Assembly (NCBI GenBank): GCA_964475205.1
Contig: CAYYVQ010000010.1
Location: forward strand, 1-64,000
DNA: 64,000 nt
Reading direction: 5' to 3'
Source: CAYSRM01 sp964475205
GTDB taxonomy: Bacteria; Verrucomicrobiota; Kiritimatiellia; UBA8416; CAYSRM01
The notes beneath the pieces were generated by a model. That model ran no database searches, was not told where the DNA came from, and saw only the letters and a list, made by a program, of their open reading frames with translations. Of the stretch, positions 33,775 through 43,296 are shown one piece after another. Numbering within the stretch: the first letter of the stretch is position 1; each line of letters begins with the position of its first letter. The translations under genes were made by a program, and so were the position numbers.

Positions 33775-35112
33775 TCAGCTTCTTTTCTCTCTTCTTGGAA
33801 CGGCTTCAAGCTCAACAGGGGCTCCTTCCAAACCAAAGTTCTCACGGAGCGAGCGAACGAGATACGATTCATAAGCCCTGACCATCAGAGCGGGATCATT
33901 CACAAAGAGTTTAATCCTCACCGGCTGAACGTCGGTCTGGACGGCATAGTAAATTTTAAACTGTTTCCCGCGAACCGAGGGCGGAGATGTCCTGTCCTGG
34001 GCATCATGCAAAGCCTTGTTAAGCACACCTGTAGGCAGCTTTTCCCTTACCTGGCCGGCAACATAGTCGATAGCGTCGATGCTTCTTCTTATGTTATAGC
34101 CCGACTTTGCGGAAAGAAAAATAAGGGGACAGTAAGAAAGAAACGGCAAAGCTTTCTTTGCGGCCGCGGCATATTCACGCTGAGTCACATCCTCGGACAG
34201 ATCCCACTTGTTGACGGCAACTATGCATCCTTTCCGTCTCTCCTGAATTTCCGAGGCAATTTTTTTATCCTGCGCAGTAGGACCCTGCGCGGCGTCCAGC
34301 AACAGCACGGCCAAATCGCACCGACGGATGCTCTGCCCTGCGCGCATCATGCCGTATTTTTCAACAGCAGTCTTGACCTTGCTTCTCTTCTTCATTCCGG
34401 CGGTATCAATCAAAACATAATGCCTGGCGCCGTCTCCGGATCCGACTTCAAAGGCAATATCCACACTGTCGCGGGTGGTTCCGGCCTGGTCTGAAACAAT
34501 CACGCGGTTGCTTCTTAAAAGCCTGTTCAAATAGGAAGATTTACCGACATTCGGCCGACCGACAACGGCTACATATACAGGATCAACATCCGGAGCAACA
34601 GAAATATCCGGAAGCTCTTCAAGCACCGGCTGCATCAACGCCTCAAGCCCGCGGTGCTGCAGGGCGGAAACAGGAAAAACAGGAAATCCAAGTCTTTCAA
34701 AATCAGCCGACAACATATCCCGCTCCGGCGAATCGCACTTGTTGGCCGCAACAATTGCTGTCAGGCCTTTGCCTCTTAACATTGCGGCAACATCTTCATC
34801 AAGCGGAGTAATCCCGGAGGTGGCGTCGGTAACCAGAATTACCGCTACAGCGTCTTCAAGGGCCGCGCCAACCTGCTCGCGTATGGCCGACTCAATGACA
34901 TCGGCGTTCTGGCGGCTGTCAGGAAGACAAAGTCCGCCTGTATCGACAAGGTCGAAAACCCTTTCCTGCCAATGCACTTCCCGCATAAGCCTGTCGCGGG
35001 TAACCCCGCTCTGAGAATGCACAATGGCAATGCGCCTTCCCGCAATGGCGTTAAACAGAGCCGACTTACCGACATTGGGCCTGCCTACTATTGCTACAAC
35101 ACGTTTACTCAT
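33775..35112 (-). CDS. der: GTPase Der (EngA), ribosome assembly
   Basis: Essential GTPase for maturation of the 50S subunit, with two tandem G domains. First: GRPNVGKSALFNA, DTGG, ANKCD. Second: GRPNVGKSSYLNR, DTAGMKKRS, VNKWDL. A C-terminal KH-like domain follows, ending in PVELEAVPRREKR. From ATG 35112 (MSKRVVAIVG) it is 445 residues, the standard length. The open frame upstream to 35286 is a shadow of the glnS end. It follows glnS by 22 bp and is the last gene of that unit. Confidence 0.97.
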   Translation of the reverse strand: MSKRVVAIVGRPNVGKSALFNAIAGRRIAIVHSQSGVTRDRLMREVHWQERVFDLVDTGGLCLPDSRQNADVIESAIREQVGAALEDAVAVILVTDATSGITPLDEDVAAMLRGKGLTAIVAANKCDSPERDMLSADFERLGFPVFPVSALQHRGLEALMQPVLEELPDISVAPDVDPVYVAVVGRPNVGKSSYLNRLLRSNRVIVSDQAGTTRDSVDIAFEVGSGDGARHYVLIDTAGMKKRSKVKTAVEKYGMMRAGQSIRRCDLAVLLLDAAQGPTAQDKKIASEIQERRKGCIVAVNKWDLSEDVTQREYAAAAKKALPFLSYCPLIFLSAKSGYNIRRSIDAIDYVAGQVREKLPTGVLNKALHDAQDRTSPPSVRGKQFKIYYAVQTDVQPVRIKLFVNDPALMVRAYESYLVRSLRENFGLEGAPVELEAVPRREKRS

Positions 35113-35134
35113 CAGCGATAATACCTCAGGGGCG

Positions 35135-36817
35135 CTATTTTTTCTTCTGCTGTTTCTGCTTCTTCGCCCAAGTGTCGCGCAGAGGCACAATACGGTTGAA
35201 AACCGGCTTTCCCGGCCGGGAATCCACCGGATCCACAAAAAAATATCCTTTTCTTTCAAATTGATACCGCTCTGCGCCTTTTGCATCGCTCAGGCAGGGC
35301 TCAATCATTGCTTTGACTGTGTGTAACGAATCGGGATTCAGAAACTGTTTAAAATCCTGGCCTTCTTCGGTCTCGTCTGGCCGCTCTTTTGAAAAAAGCC
35401 GATCATATAATCTTACGCTGGCTTCGGCGCAACGCGCGGCGCAGACCCAGTGTATCGTCCCACGGACTTTTCGCCCGTCAGGCGAAAAACCGCCCCGGGT
35501 CTCGGGATCATATGTGCAATAGACTTCGCGCACCCTTCCGTCATCGTCCTTTTTCACGCCTGTACAGGTAACGTAATACCCATACCTGAGCCGTACTTCC
35601 CGCCCCGGCGCAAGCCGGTAATATTTACGCGGAGGCTCCTCCATGAAATCGCCCCGCTCAATGTAGAGTTCCCTGGAAAAAGGAACGTTCCTTGTCCCCA
35701 TGGATTCGTCTTCCGGGTTATTAACCGCTTCGAGCATCTCTTCCGCGCCTTCGGGATAGTTCTCGATTACAAGTTTGACCGGGTCGAACACAGCCATTGC
35801 GCGCGGAGCTACTCTGTTGAGTTCCTCGCGGATACAGTATTCCAGGAGAGCGGCGTCTGTAAGACTGTTTACCTTCGTCACTCCTACCTTTGAACAGAAC
35901 TGCCTTATGGAAGCAGGGGTATAACCCCGTCTCCTTATGCCCCTTATCGTGGGCAACCTTGGATCGTCCCATCCCGACACGTATCCTTCCCTGACAAGCT
36001 CAAGGAGTTTGCGCTTGCTCATGACAGTGTAGGTAAGATTCAGCCTGGCAAACTCGATCTGCTGAGGATGGAACAGTTCAAGCTGATCAAGCAGCCAGTC
36101 GTAGAGCGGCCTGTGCACCTCAAATTCAAGAGTGCATAGCGAGTGAGTTATCCTCTCAAGTGAATCGGAAACACAGTGGGTAATGTCATACGTGGGATAA
36201 ATGAGCCATTTGCGGCCGGTCCTGTGGTGTTCAACCTTTTTTATCCGGTAAAGAACAGGGTCGCGCATGTGCAGGTTCGGCGAGGCCATATCAATCTTAG
36301 CGCGAAGAACATATTGGCCTTCCTCGAATTCACCGTTTTTCATGCGCGCAAAAAGAGCAAGGCTCTCTTCTACCGGACGGTTGCGCGAAGGGCTCTCCCT
36401 GCCCGGACGTCCCGGCACACCGCGATATTCCTTGAATTCCTCCGTGCCCAGATCGCACACATAGGCCTTGTCCTTCTTTATAAGTTCAACGGCAAGATCA
36501 TACAACCGGTCAAAGTAATCGGACGCAAAGTAGAGATCGTCCCCCCAATTAAACCCGAGCCACGCAACATCTTCCTTTATCGAGTCGACATATTCCTGCT
36601 CCTCGGCTTCCGGATTGCTGTCATCAAAGCGCAAATGGCACTTCCCGCTGTATTGCCCGGCAACACCGAAGTTCAGGCATATTGACTTGGCATGGCCAAG
36701 ATGCAGATAGCCGTTCGGCTCAGGCGGAAATCGGGTTTCCACCCTGCCTCCGTATTTCCCGGATGCGTTATCTTTTTCAATTATCTCGCGTATAAAATCA
36801 ACTTGTCCTGAATCCAT
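35135..36817 (-). CDS. glnS: Glutaminyl-tRNA synthetase
   Basis: Charges tRNA-Gln directly. Class I marks: FPPEPNGYLHLGHAKS (HIGH region), the KMSKS-equivalent VMSKRKLLEL, and the GlnRS-specific anticodon-binding beta barrels in the last third. At 560 residues it has the usual GlnRS size. ATG 36817 has GGGAG 6 bases upstream; a TTG two codons earlier opens the frame. It sits 25 bp behind gltX, so both Glu-family synthetases are co-transcribed. Having GlnRS, the cell would not need GatCAB for tRNA-Gln. Bacterial GlnRS genes are generally of eukaryotic origin by ancient transfer. Confidence 0.96.
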   Translation of the reverse strand: MDSGQVDFIREIIEKDNASGKYGGRVETRFPPEPNGYLHLGHAKSICLNFGVAGQYSGKCHLRFDDSNPEAEEQEYVDSIKEDVAWLGFNWGDDLYFASDYFDRLYDLAVELIKKDKAYVCDLGTEEFKEYRGVPGRPGRESPSRNRPVEESLALFARMKNGEFEEGQYVLRAKIDMASPNLHMRDPVLYRIKKVEHHRTGRKWLIYPTYDITHCVSDSLERITHSLCTLEFEVHRPLYDWLLDQLELFHPQQIEFARLNLTYTVMSKRKLLELVREGYVSGWDDPRLPTIRGIRRRGYTPASIRQFCSKVGVTKVNSLTDAALLEYCIREELNRVAPRAMAVFDPVKLVIENYPEGAEEMLEAVNNPEDESMGTRNVPFSRELYIERGDFMEEPPRKYYRLAPGREVRLRYGYYVTCTGVKKDDDGRVREVYCTYDPETRGGFSPDGRKVRGTIHWVCAARCAEASVRLYDRLFSKERPDETEEGQDFKQFLNPDSLHTVKAMIEPCLSDAKGAERYQFERKGYFFVDPVDSRPGKPVFNRIVPLRDTWAKKQKQQKKK

Positions 36818-36842
36818 AATCAACTCCCGGTTGCCGGTCTGT

Positions 36843-38156
36843 TCACTCTTCGCTTAAAATCACTTTCTCCGCATACTCAAGCCTGTTCAACACGCTTTGC
36901 CTGCCGAGAAGGGCCATTGTCTCGTAAATGCCCGCGCCGCGAGATATCCCGGTTACGGCAATGCGTATAGGCAGATTTAATTTGCCCTGCTTTATGCCCA
37001 TGGAGTCCTCGACTTCGTGTATGGCCCTTTCAATGCTCCCGGGATCAAATGCAACCTGCGAAAGCTTCGGGCGCAAAATAGCCAGCGCTTCCCTGACGCC
37101 CTCTTTTTTCAACTTCTTCCGAACGGCCTTTTCGTCATACTCAAGGTCGGCGCTGAAAAAGTATTTCCACATGGCTATGTCTTCATATGTATTGACGCGC
37201 GACTGCATAAGCCCGCACACTTTCCGGAAATAGCCCGCGTCAAGCTCGCTGCTCCAGGGCTGCTCCTCAACCGCCGAACGTGCGTAATCCACAAAATCTT
37301 CCAGATCCAGCTCGGAAAGATACTGCCAGTTCAAGTGGGTCAGTTTCTTCAAATCCATCTGCGCGGCGCCGCTCTTGACCCGGTCCAGGGTAAAGGCTTC
37401 TATCATCTCCTCCCGGGTCATCTTCTCCCTGTCGTCTCCAGGCGACCATCCGAGAAGCGCAAGGTAATTGAACACAGCTTCCGGCAGATAACCGCGCGAG
37501 CGGAAATCGCCCACAAACGCCGCTCCATCCCTTTTGGAATACGGCTTGCCCTGATGGTTGACTATCATCGGAAGATGGGCAAAGCGCGGCGCCGAACTGC
37601 CCAGCGCCCTGTACAACGCCGCGTGACGATAAGTGTTCTCTATGTGGTCATCCCCCCGTATCACGTGGGTAATGCCCATGGCGATATCATCGACCACATT
37701 GGCAAGGTGAAATACCGGCGTACCGTTAGAACGGACTATCACAAAGTCTTTCATATCCTCGGCTTCTTTGCGTAGCGTTCCCTTGATTTCATCCTCAAAA
37801 GAAACCGCCTCCCCCGGCATGCGGAAAACCACTACCTCCCCCGGACGGTCTCCTCCGCGCTGTTCCCTGTATGCTTGGCCATTGGCCAGCAGCAGGTCGG
37901 CGGCTTCAAGATGAGCTTCCGTTCTGCGTGATTGATACAAAGGCTCCTCGTCAAAGTCCAAACCCAGCCAGTCCATGGCATTAAGCACAGTCTCCAGGGC
38001 TTCAGGCGTCGATCTTTCCCTGTCGGTGTCTTCAATCCTCAAGAGAAATTTACCGCCTTCGTGACGCGCAAATAACCAGTTGAATATCGCCGTGCGTATA
38101 TTGCCGATATGAACGTTCCCTGTGGGGCTCGGCGCAAACCTGACTCTAACAGACAT
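36843..38156 (-). CDS. gltX: Glutamyl-tRNA synthetase
   Basis: Charges tRNA-Glu. Sequence marks are RFAPSPTGNVHIGNIRTAIFNWL (HIGH) near the N-terminus, the conserved EDTDRERS, VIRGDDHI, and GKPYSKRDGAAFV (KMSKS loop). It is short, 437 residues from ATG 38156, with AAAAGGAG upstream. Typical bacterial GltX is 460-490, so its anticodon domain is slightly reduced. The upstream 20 codons of the frame are not conserved. It lies 83 bp behind the APH-like gene and before glnS. Confidence 0.95.
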   Translation of the reverse strand: MSVRVRFAPSPTGNVHIGNIRTAIFNWLFARHEGGKFLLRIEDTDRERSTPEALETVLNAMDWLGLDFDEEPLYQSRRTEAHLEAADLLLANGQAYREQRGGDRPGEVVVFRMPGEAVSFEDEIKGTLRKEAEDMKDFVIVRSNGTPVFHLANVVDDIAMGITHVIRGDDHIENTYRHAALYRALGSSAPRFAHLPMIVNHQGKPYSKRDGAAFVGDFRSRGYLPEAVFNYLALLGWSPGDDREKMTREEMIEAFTLDRVKSGAAQMDLKKLTHLNWQYLSELDLEDFVDYARSAVEEQPWSSELDAGYFRKVCGLMQSRVNTYEDIAMWKYFFSADLEYDEKAVRKKLKKEGVREALAILRPKLSQVAFDPGSIERAIHEVEDSMGIKQGKLNLPIRIAVTGISRGAGIYETMALLGRQSVLNRLEYAEKVILSEE

Positions 38157-38239
38157 TGAGACTCCTTTTAATTTCTTATTTTCCAAAACCGGCACAAGGC
38201 TAATTGAGTCGCGCAATCAAAGCAACTCCAATCCGGCTG

Positions 38240-39211
38240 TCAAAACCGGGGTATACCGCTCTGCCGAAAACCCTTCATTGCGGCAAGGCTCTCCTGCGCA
38301 TATCTTCCGGCCCCCTCCGGACTGTTTCGACGTGAACTCATCGAAATTACAATATACTTCTGATGCTCATACAGCAGATAAAAGAAACGTCGCACCGCGG
38401 CCCTTCCTTCGCGCGTCTGGATGCGACTTCCATATCCCTCCCAGAAAGCAGGGCGGGTTATCCCGCAATACTCTGCAATGGCCATATCCCATTCCACGTC
38501 GCCCCAGCAGGCGCGGTCAAAATCAATAACTCCCGTGACACGGCCTTCAGTATCCACAAGAAGATTCGTGATCCACAGATCTCCATGGCAAAGTCTGGAC
38601 TCCTCACACTCCTCAAAAACTCCGGCGTTATCCCGCAACAGATCCATTGCCCGATCCGCCGTATCAGCCTCGTACATGCCGCACCCGGCAATGTCATCAA
38701 GCAACTTCCGGTACATAACCAGGAACGCATCGCGCCACGTCCGCTGTGGCTTCATACAATTATGAGCGCCCAGATAGCCGAAAAGGTTGCCATCGGCTTT
38801 CACACTGTGAATCTCCCGGACATAGCCACCCCACTCTTTCAGGGCGCGGTCGCGAGCCGCGCCTGAAAGCCCGGCTTCGCTCAATGGCGCTCCGGGAAAA
38901 CGCGGCATGATTAGATAGTCCCGGTTAATCCGCGTCCTCCCGAAATCACAGGCTATGATCGGGGGCGCCGGAACTCCTGTTTCCGCAAGAAGCTTCTCAT
39001 GAATCGCCGGTTCCTGCCGCATCATCCGCCGCTCATAGAAAAGCTGCAGCATACCGTCCGGCGGGGCAATCCTGAGCACGTATTCCCTGCCGCCGGCCTC
39101 TACAATGAAGACCTCGGAAAACTTCCCCGCCCCGAACGGTTCGGCACGGGACACCCCGGTACGAAGCAATCCCTCAGCCAGTTCAACAGCTTTTTTCCAG
39201 GCAAATTTCAT
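38240..39211 (-). CDS. APH/choline-kinase-like phosphotransferase
   Basis: A 323-residue small-molecule kinase of the aminoglycoside phosphotransferase fold. It has the N-lobe GAGKFSEVFIVEAGGREYVLRI, the hinge LIMPRFPG, the catalytic loop CHGDLWITNLLVD (His-Gly-Asp...Asn) and the metal-binding VIDFDRACWGDVEWD. The family includes antibiotic, choline, homoserine and fructosamine kinases, and the substrate cannot be named. A fructosamine-kinase-like ending is not evident. It begins at ATG 39211 (GTG just before) and is divergently placed from the histidine kinase gene. It is likely first in the gltX-glnS-der transcript. Confidence 0.85.
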   Translation of the reverse strand: MKFAWKKAVELAEGLLRTGVSRAEPFGAGKFSEVFIVEAGGREYVLRIAPPDGMLQLFYERRMMRQEPAIHEKLLAETGVPAPPIIACDFGRTRINRDYLIMPRFPGAPLSEAGLSGAARDRALKEWGGYVREIHSVKADGNLFGYLGAHNCMKPQRTWRDAFLVMYRKLLDDIAGCGMYEADTADRAMDLLRDNAGVFEECEESRLCHGDLWITNLLVDTEGRVTGVIDFDRACWGDVEWDMAIAEYCGITRPAFWEGYGSRIQTREGRAAVRRFFYLLYEHQKYIVISMSSRRNSPEGAGRYAQESLAAMKGFRQSGIPRF

Positions 39212-39294
39212 CACCTCAACAATATCACTTCGCCGCGCCCGGCCACAACATGCAACTGGCGCGGGCGCTGTGATAAAATATTCCGCTTAATTGA

Positions 39295-39323
39295 TTGAAA
39301 GCCGAAAGGCTTGCCGATAACAT
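39295..39323 (+). promoter_or_regulatory. Candidate sigma70-type promoter of the hybrid histidine kinase gene
   Basis: TTGAAA at 39295-39300 (5 of 6) and TAACAT at 39318-39323 (4 of 6) are separated by exactly 17 bp. Transcription would begin near 39330, about 30 bases before the kinase start. The spacer contains a small palindrome, GCCGAAAGGC. Confidence 0.42.
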
Positions 39324-39359
39324 AAAGAACTAAACAACTTACAGCGGGTATATGGACAA

Positions 39360-42300
39360 ATGGCTCTACGTAAAGATATCAGCAGAAAACTGAAGCAGTC
39401 GGAGCAGAGATATCTCAATTTCTTCCGCACCTCCCGCGATGCTCTTTTTATTACCACAATGGACGGGCAGTGGCTGGACATGAACGAGGCCATGGTAAAA
39501 ATGCTCGGATATTCCAGCGCCGGGGAACTCAGCAAAGTAAGCGTAGCCGATCTCTACGCTGACCCGGCGCAAAGGGAAAAGCACCTGCGGCTGATAATCG
39601 AAAAAGGCCTCTTAGAAGAACACCCCGTCAAGCTGCGAAGAAAAGACGGGGCGGTTATCGAAACGCTGATAACATCAGCGCCTGTTGTTGACGAAAAAGA
39701 CGGAATCACGGGATTCCAGGGTTCCATCCGGGATGTCACCGAAAAGAATGAGACCGAAAGGCATATAAAGCGTCTCTACGAACTCTCCAACACTATCAGG
39801 AATATAAACCAGATCATTGTTCAGGAAGAAGATCTTATTCCGCTCATGCAGCAAGCATGCAGGGCGCTATTCGAGACAGCTCATTACCAGGGCTGCGCCA
39901 TAGCAGTCAAAACAGATGAGTCGGGCCGGCTTGCGCCGGTGGAAAAATGCGGCAGCGAGGCATCTTCTCCTTCGTGGTCCGTATCTCCCGACGGCCGGGG
40001 ATCAGCGCCCGGGTGTGTAAGAAAAGCTGTGAGGACCCGGAATATCTGCGTCGCCAGGGGCAAGAACTCAGAATGCATGACATGCCCGCACAGGGCGTCT
40101 GCCGACAAATGCATATCAATAGCTGCGCCAATGATTAAAGGCAGCGAGGCAATCGGCATTATCCATATCCATATTCAGGAAGGAATTGAACCCGGCGAAC
40201 GAGAAAAGAACCTGCTTGAAGAAGTCTCCAGGGACCTTGTGCTTGCCTTTGCAAAAATCCGGACAGAGAAAGAGCTGGTTGAAAGCGAGGAACGATACCG
40301 TTCCATGACCGATGATGTGCTGGATAACTCAATGGTCGGTGTCTGCATTCTGGACTCGCGCTTTAGAATTGCATGGATCAACCGGGCAATGAGCGAGTAT
40401 TTCGGCCTTGACCGTGAGACTTCTATTGGCAAAGACAAGAAAAAGCTTATCGACGAAAAAATAAAACATACAGTTGAAGACGGCGAGAATTTTGCCCGCC
40501 TGCTCCATGAGGCATATTCTCGGAATCTTTACAATAAAACTTTCGAATGCCATGTACTTAAAGGCAAGGGCCGGCATGAAAGGTGGCTTGAACATCGCAG
40601 CCAGCCCATCCGCAGCGGGCATTATGCCGGCGGACGCATTGAGCACTATTATGATATTACCGATCGCAAGCTGGTTGAAAAAGAGGAACAGAACCTGCGA
40701 AAATTCTGGCAGCTAACGCTCGACTCGCTGAAAAACCACATAACCATTACCGACGAGAGCGGCAAAATAATTGCAGTCAATAAAGCCTGGCGCGACTTTG
40801 CAGACAACAACGATCTTACATGGGAACAATACGGACTGGGCGCCAACTATCTGCAAATAACTGAAAAAGCTTCCGGAAGGTCATCTGAAAAGGCCGGAGA
40901 AACCGCGCAGGGAATAAAAAATCTGCTAAGCGGTAAAGCCGAATCATTCGATCTTGAGTATCCCTGCCACAGTCCTGACAAACGCCGCTGGTTCCAATTG
41001 ACTGGAACCCGTTTTGTTTCCAGAACGGGAGTCAGGCTTGTATTGTCTCACCAGGACATAACGGCGCGCAAACTCTCTGAAGAAGCGCTTGAGTACAGGC
41101 TGCATTTTGAAAAGCTGGTTTCGAGTCTTTCGCATGAATTCATAAATGTTCCGATGGATTCGGTAGAGCGGCGCATTGATAATGCGCTCTCAGACCTGGC
41201 AGGGTTCGCAGGCGCCGACCGCGCGTATGTTTTTCAGTTTGATAAACAACTGGAGTTCATGGTCAACACCCACGAGTGGTCTGCGCCGGAAGTTTTTCCG
41301 CCGCGCCTTAATTCAGGCAAACTTCCATGCGCATCGTTTCAATGGTTTATGAACATATTGCGGCAGTTCCAGACAATCAATGTTCCCGACGTGTCTGCTT
41401 TTCCTGCTGAAGCTCAGGCAGAAAAAGAATTTTGTATATCAAAAAACATAAAATCTCTTGTCATCGTGCCCATGGTTTACCAGAACAGGCTCATCGGCTT
41501 TATCGGCTTCGACTCAATAAGAAAAACAACCCGGTGGCCCGCCGATACAGTATCGCTTCTCCGGACCGCGGGAGAAATATTTGTCAATGCGCTCAAGCAT
41601 CGCGAGGCCAAGCAGGCTATAGCAAAGAGCGAAAAAAGGTATCGGAAAATCTTCGAGGTTTCCCCGGAAGCCATAGTATTGCTGGACACTGAGGCGAGAG
41701 TCGTCCAGGTGAATCAGCGCCTGAAGGACTGGCTTGGCTACGAACCTGAAAAAGTCATAGGAATGGATCTCTGGGAACTGCCGTACCTGCCCGAAGAGAG
41801 TAAGCGGATACTTTCCGAAAAATTTGCCAGGAGAATGACCGGCCACGACGTACCGCCATATGAGCTGGATTTTCTTACTAAACAAGGCGAAAGACGTGTT
41901 GGACTGATACACGCCACCGCTCTGACTGATGAGTCGGGACATATAATCGCTGACCTTGTGCTTATTTCGGATATAACCGAACGCAAGCGCAATGAGCAGA
42001 CCCTTGAGAATACAAACCAGCAACTGGAAGACGCACTGGAAGCCCTGCGCAAAACACAGCAGCAGGTGCTGGCACAGGAAAGACGCAAAGCTTTAACCAC
42101 AATGGCCAGCGGAATTGCTCACGACATTAATAATGCGCTCACTCCTATACACGGTTACACCATGCTCATGCTGGAGGATCCGGAAATAATGGAGGACAAG
42201 GATGAAGCCAAACGCTATCTCCAGAATATATACAAGGCCTCTCAGAATGCTGCTGACAGCGTCCGCAGACTGCGGAAATTCTACAGGCCCAGAGAGGAGA

Positions 42301-43175
42301 TATCATTTTCGGCCGTAGATTTAAACAATGTCATTTCCGAGGCCGTGGCCGCCACAAGGCCGCGATGGCAGGAAGAAACCCAGGTTTCCGGACAATACGT
42401 GGAAATGGAAACAGATCTTGGCGATATACCCCATGTTTGCGGCAACGAAGCCGAGCTCCATGATATCCTGACTAACCTGATATTCAACGCGGTAGACGCA
42501 ATGCCCAGGGGTGGCAGAATACAAATCCGGACCAGCCACAAGAACAACAAGGTAAAGCTGGAATTCAGCGATAACGGCGTTGGCATGTCAGACGAGGTCA
42601 AACAGAAATGCCTCGACCCGTTTTATACAACTAAAGAAAGCGGCTCAGGTCTCGGCCTTGCCAGCACACAAGGAATAATAGAACGCCATAATGGCGCGCT
42701 TACAATCCACAGCAAAAAAGGCGAAGGCACAACATTCCGGATTTTGCTGCCCGCGGCGGGACCCGGGCAGGAATCCCAGGATCAGTCGGCAAAGAAAAAG
42801 CAGGAGAAAAACCGACCCCTTCGCCTGCTGATAGCGGAAGATCAGGAAACACAGCGTGACCTGCTCCGGGATATTCTCCTCCATGACGGACACAAGGTGG
42901 ACCTTGTTCCCTCCGGAAACGAAGCGCTCGAACAGTTCGACGCCGATAAATACGATGTTGTTATTACCGACAGGGCTATGCCCGGAATGAACGGGGATAA
43001 ACTGGCGGAGGAAATTAAAAAAGTTGCGCCACGAATGCCTATCATAATGATTACAGGATTTGGAGACATCATGGATACCGCTGAAGAAAAACCCGAAGCC
43101 GTGGATCATCTGATAACCAAGCCCGTTACAACAAAAAAACTCAAGGTCCTTCTCGGCAGCATCGACACCGGCTGA
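39360..43175 (+). CDS. Multi-domain PAS/GAF hybrid sensor histidine kinase
   Basis: A 1271-residue cytoplasmic sensor with no membrane helix. Order: PAS (about 15-130), GAF (140-305) with a cysteine cluster (SECMTCPHRASADKC), PAS (310-430), PAS (435-575), GAF (580-760), PAS (765-890), coiled coil, histidine kinase (900-1135) and receiver (1155-1271). The phosphoacceptor is His921 in GIAHDINNALTPI. ATP binding is shown by NLIFNAVDAMPRGG, DNGVGM and SGSGLGLAS. The receiver phosphoacceptor is Asp1204 in VVITDRAMPG. The cysteines may sense redox, metal or a small ligand. No response regulator with an output domain is adjacent, so the partner is elsewhere. Confidence 0.93.
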   Translation: MALRKDISRKLKQSEQRYLNFFRTSRDALFITTMDGQWLDMNEAMVKMLGYSSAGELSKVSVADLYADPAQREKHLRLIIEKGLLEEHPVKLRRKDGAVIETLITSAPVVDEKDGITGFQGSIRDVTEKNETERHIKRLYELSNTIRNINQIIVQEEDLIPLMQQACRALFETAHYQGCAIAVKTDESGRLAPVEKCGSEASSPSWSVSPDGRGSAPGCVRKAVRTRNICVARGKNSECMTCPHRASADKCISIAAPMIKGSEAIGIIHIHIQEGIEPGEREKNLLEEVSRDLVLAFAKIRTEKELVESEERYRSMTDDVLDNSMVGVCILDSRFRIAWINRAMSEYFGLDRETSIGKDKKKLIDEKIKHTVEDGENFARLLHEAYSRNLYNKTFECHVLKGKGRHERWLEHRSQPIRSGHYAGGRIEHYYDITDRKLVEKEEQNLRKFWQLTLDSLKNHITITDESGKIIAVNKAWRDFADNNDLTWEQYGLGANYLQITEKASGRSSEKAGETAQGIKNLLSGKAESFDLEYPCHSPDKRRWFQLTGTRFVSRTGVRLVLSHQDITARKLSEEALEYRLHFEKLVSSLSHEFINVPMDSVERRIDNALSDLAGFAGADRAYVFQFDKQLEFMVNTHEWSAPEVFPPRLNSGKLPCASFQWFMNILRQFQTINVPDVSAFPAEAQAEKEFCISKNIKSLVIVPMVYQNRLIGFIGFDSIRKTTRWPADTVSLLRTAGEIFVNALKHREAKQAIAKSEKRYRKIFEVSPEAIVLLDTEARVVQVNQRLKDWLGYEPEKVIGMDLWELPYLPEESKRILSEKFARRMTGHDVPPYELDFLTKQGERRVGLIHATALTDESGHIIADLVLISDITERKRNEQTLENTNQQLEDALEALRKTQQQVLAQERRKALTTMASGIAHDINNALTPIHGYTMLMLEDPEIMEDKDEAKRYLQNIYKASQNAADSVRRLRKFYRPREEISFSAVDLNNVISEAVAATRPRWQEETQVSGQYVEMETDLGDIPHVCGNEAELHDILTNLIFNAVDAMPRGGRIQIRTSHKNNKVKLEFSDNGVGMSDEVKQKCLDPFYTTKESGSGLGLASTQGIIERHNGALTIHSKKGEGTTFRILLPAAGPGQESQDQSAKKKQEKNRPLRLLIAEDQETQRDLLRDILLHDGHKVDLVPSGNEALEQFDADKYDVVITDRAMPGMNGDKLAEEIKKVAPRMPIIMITGFGDIMDTAEEKPEAVDHLITKPVTTKKLKVLLGSIDTG

Positions 43176-43296
43176 CACAAAATAAGGCCCGCGACACAAA
43201 ATACCACGCCCTGGCGGCGCCATACCGAATTCTAACTTGCAGGCTATAACCAGCTCCTATACCATGCCGCCATAACTATGAGGAGAAGAAGTAATT

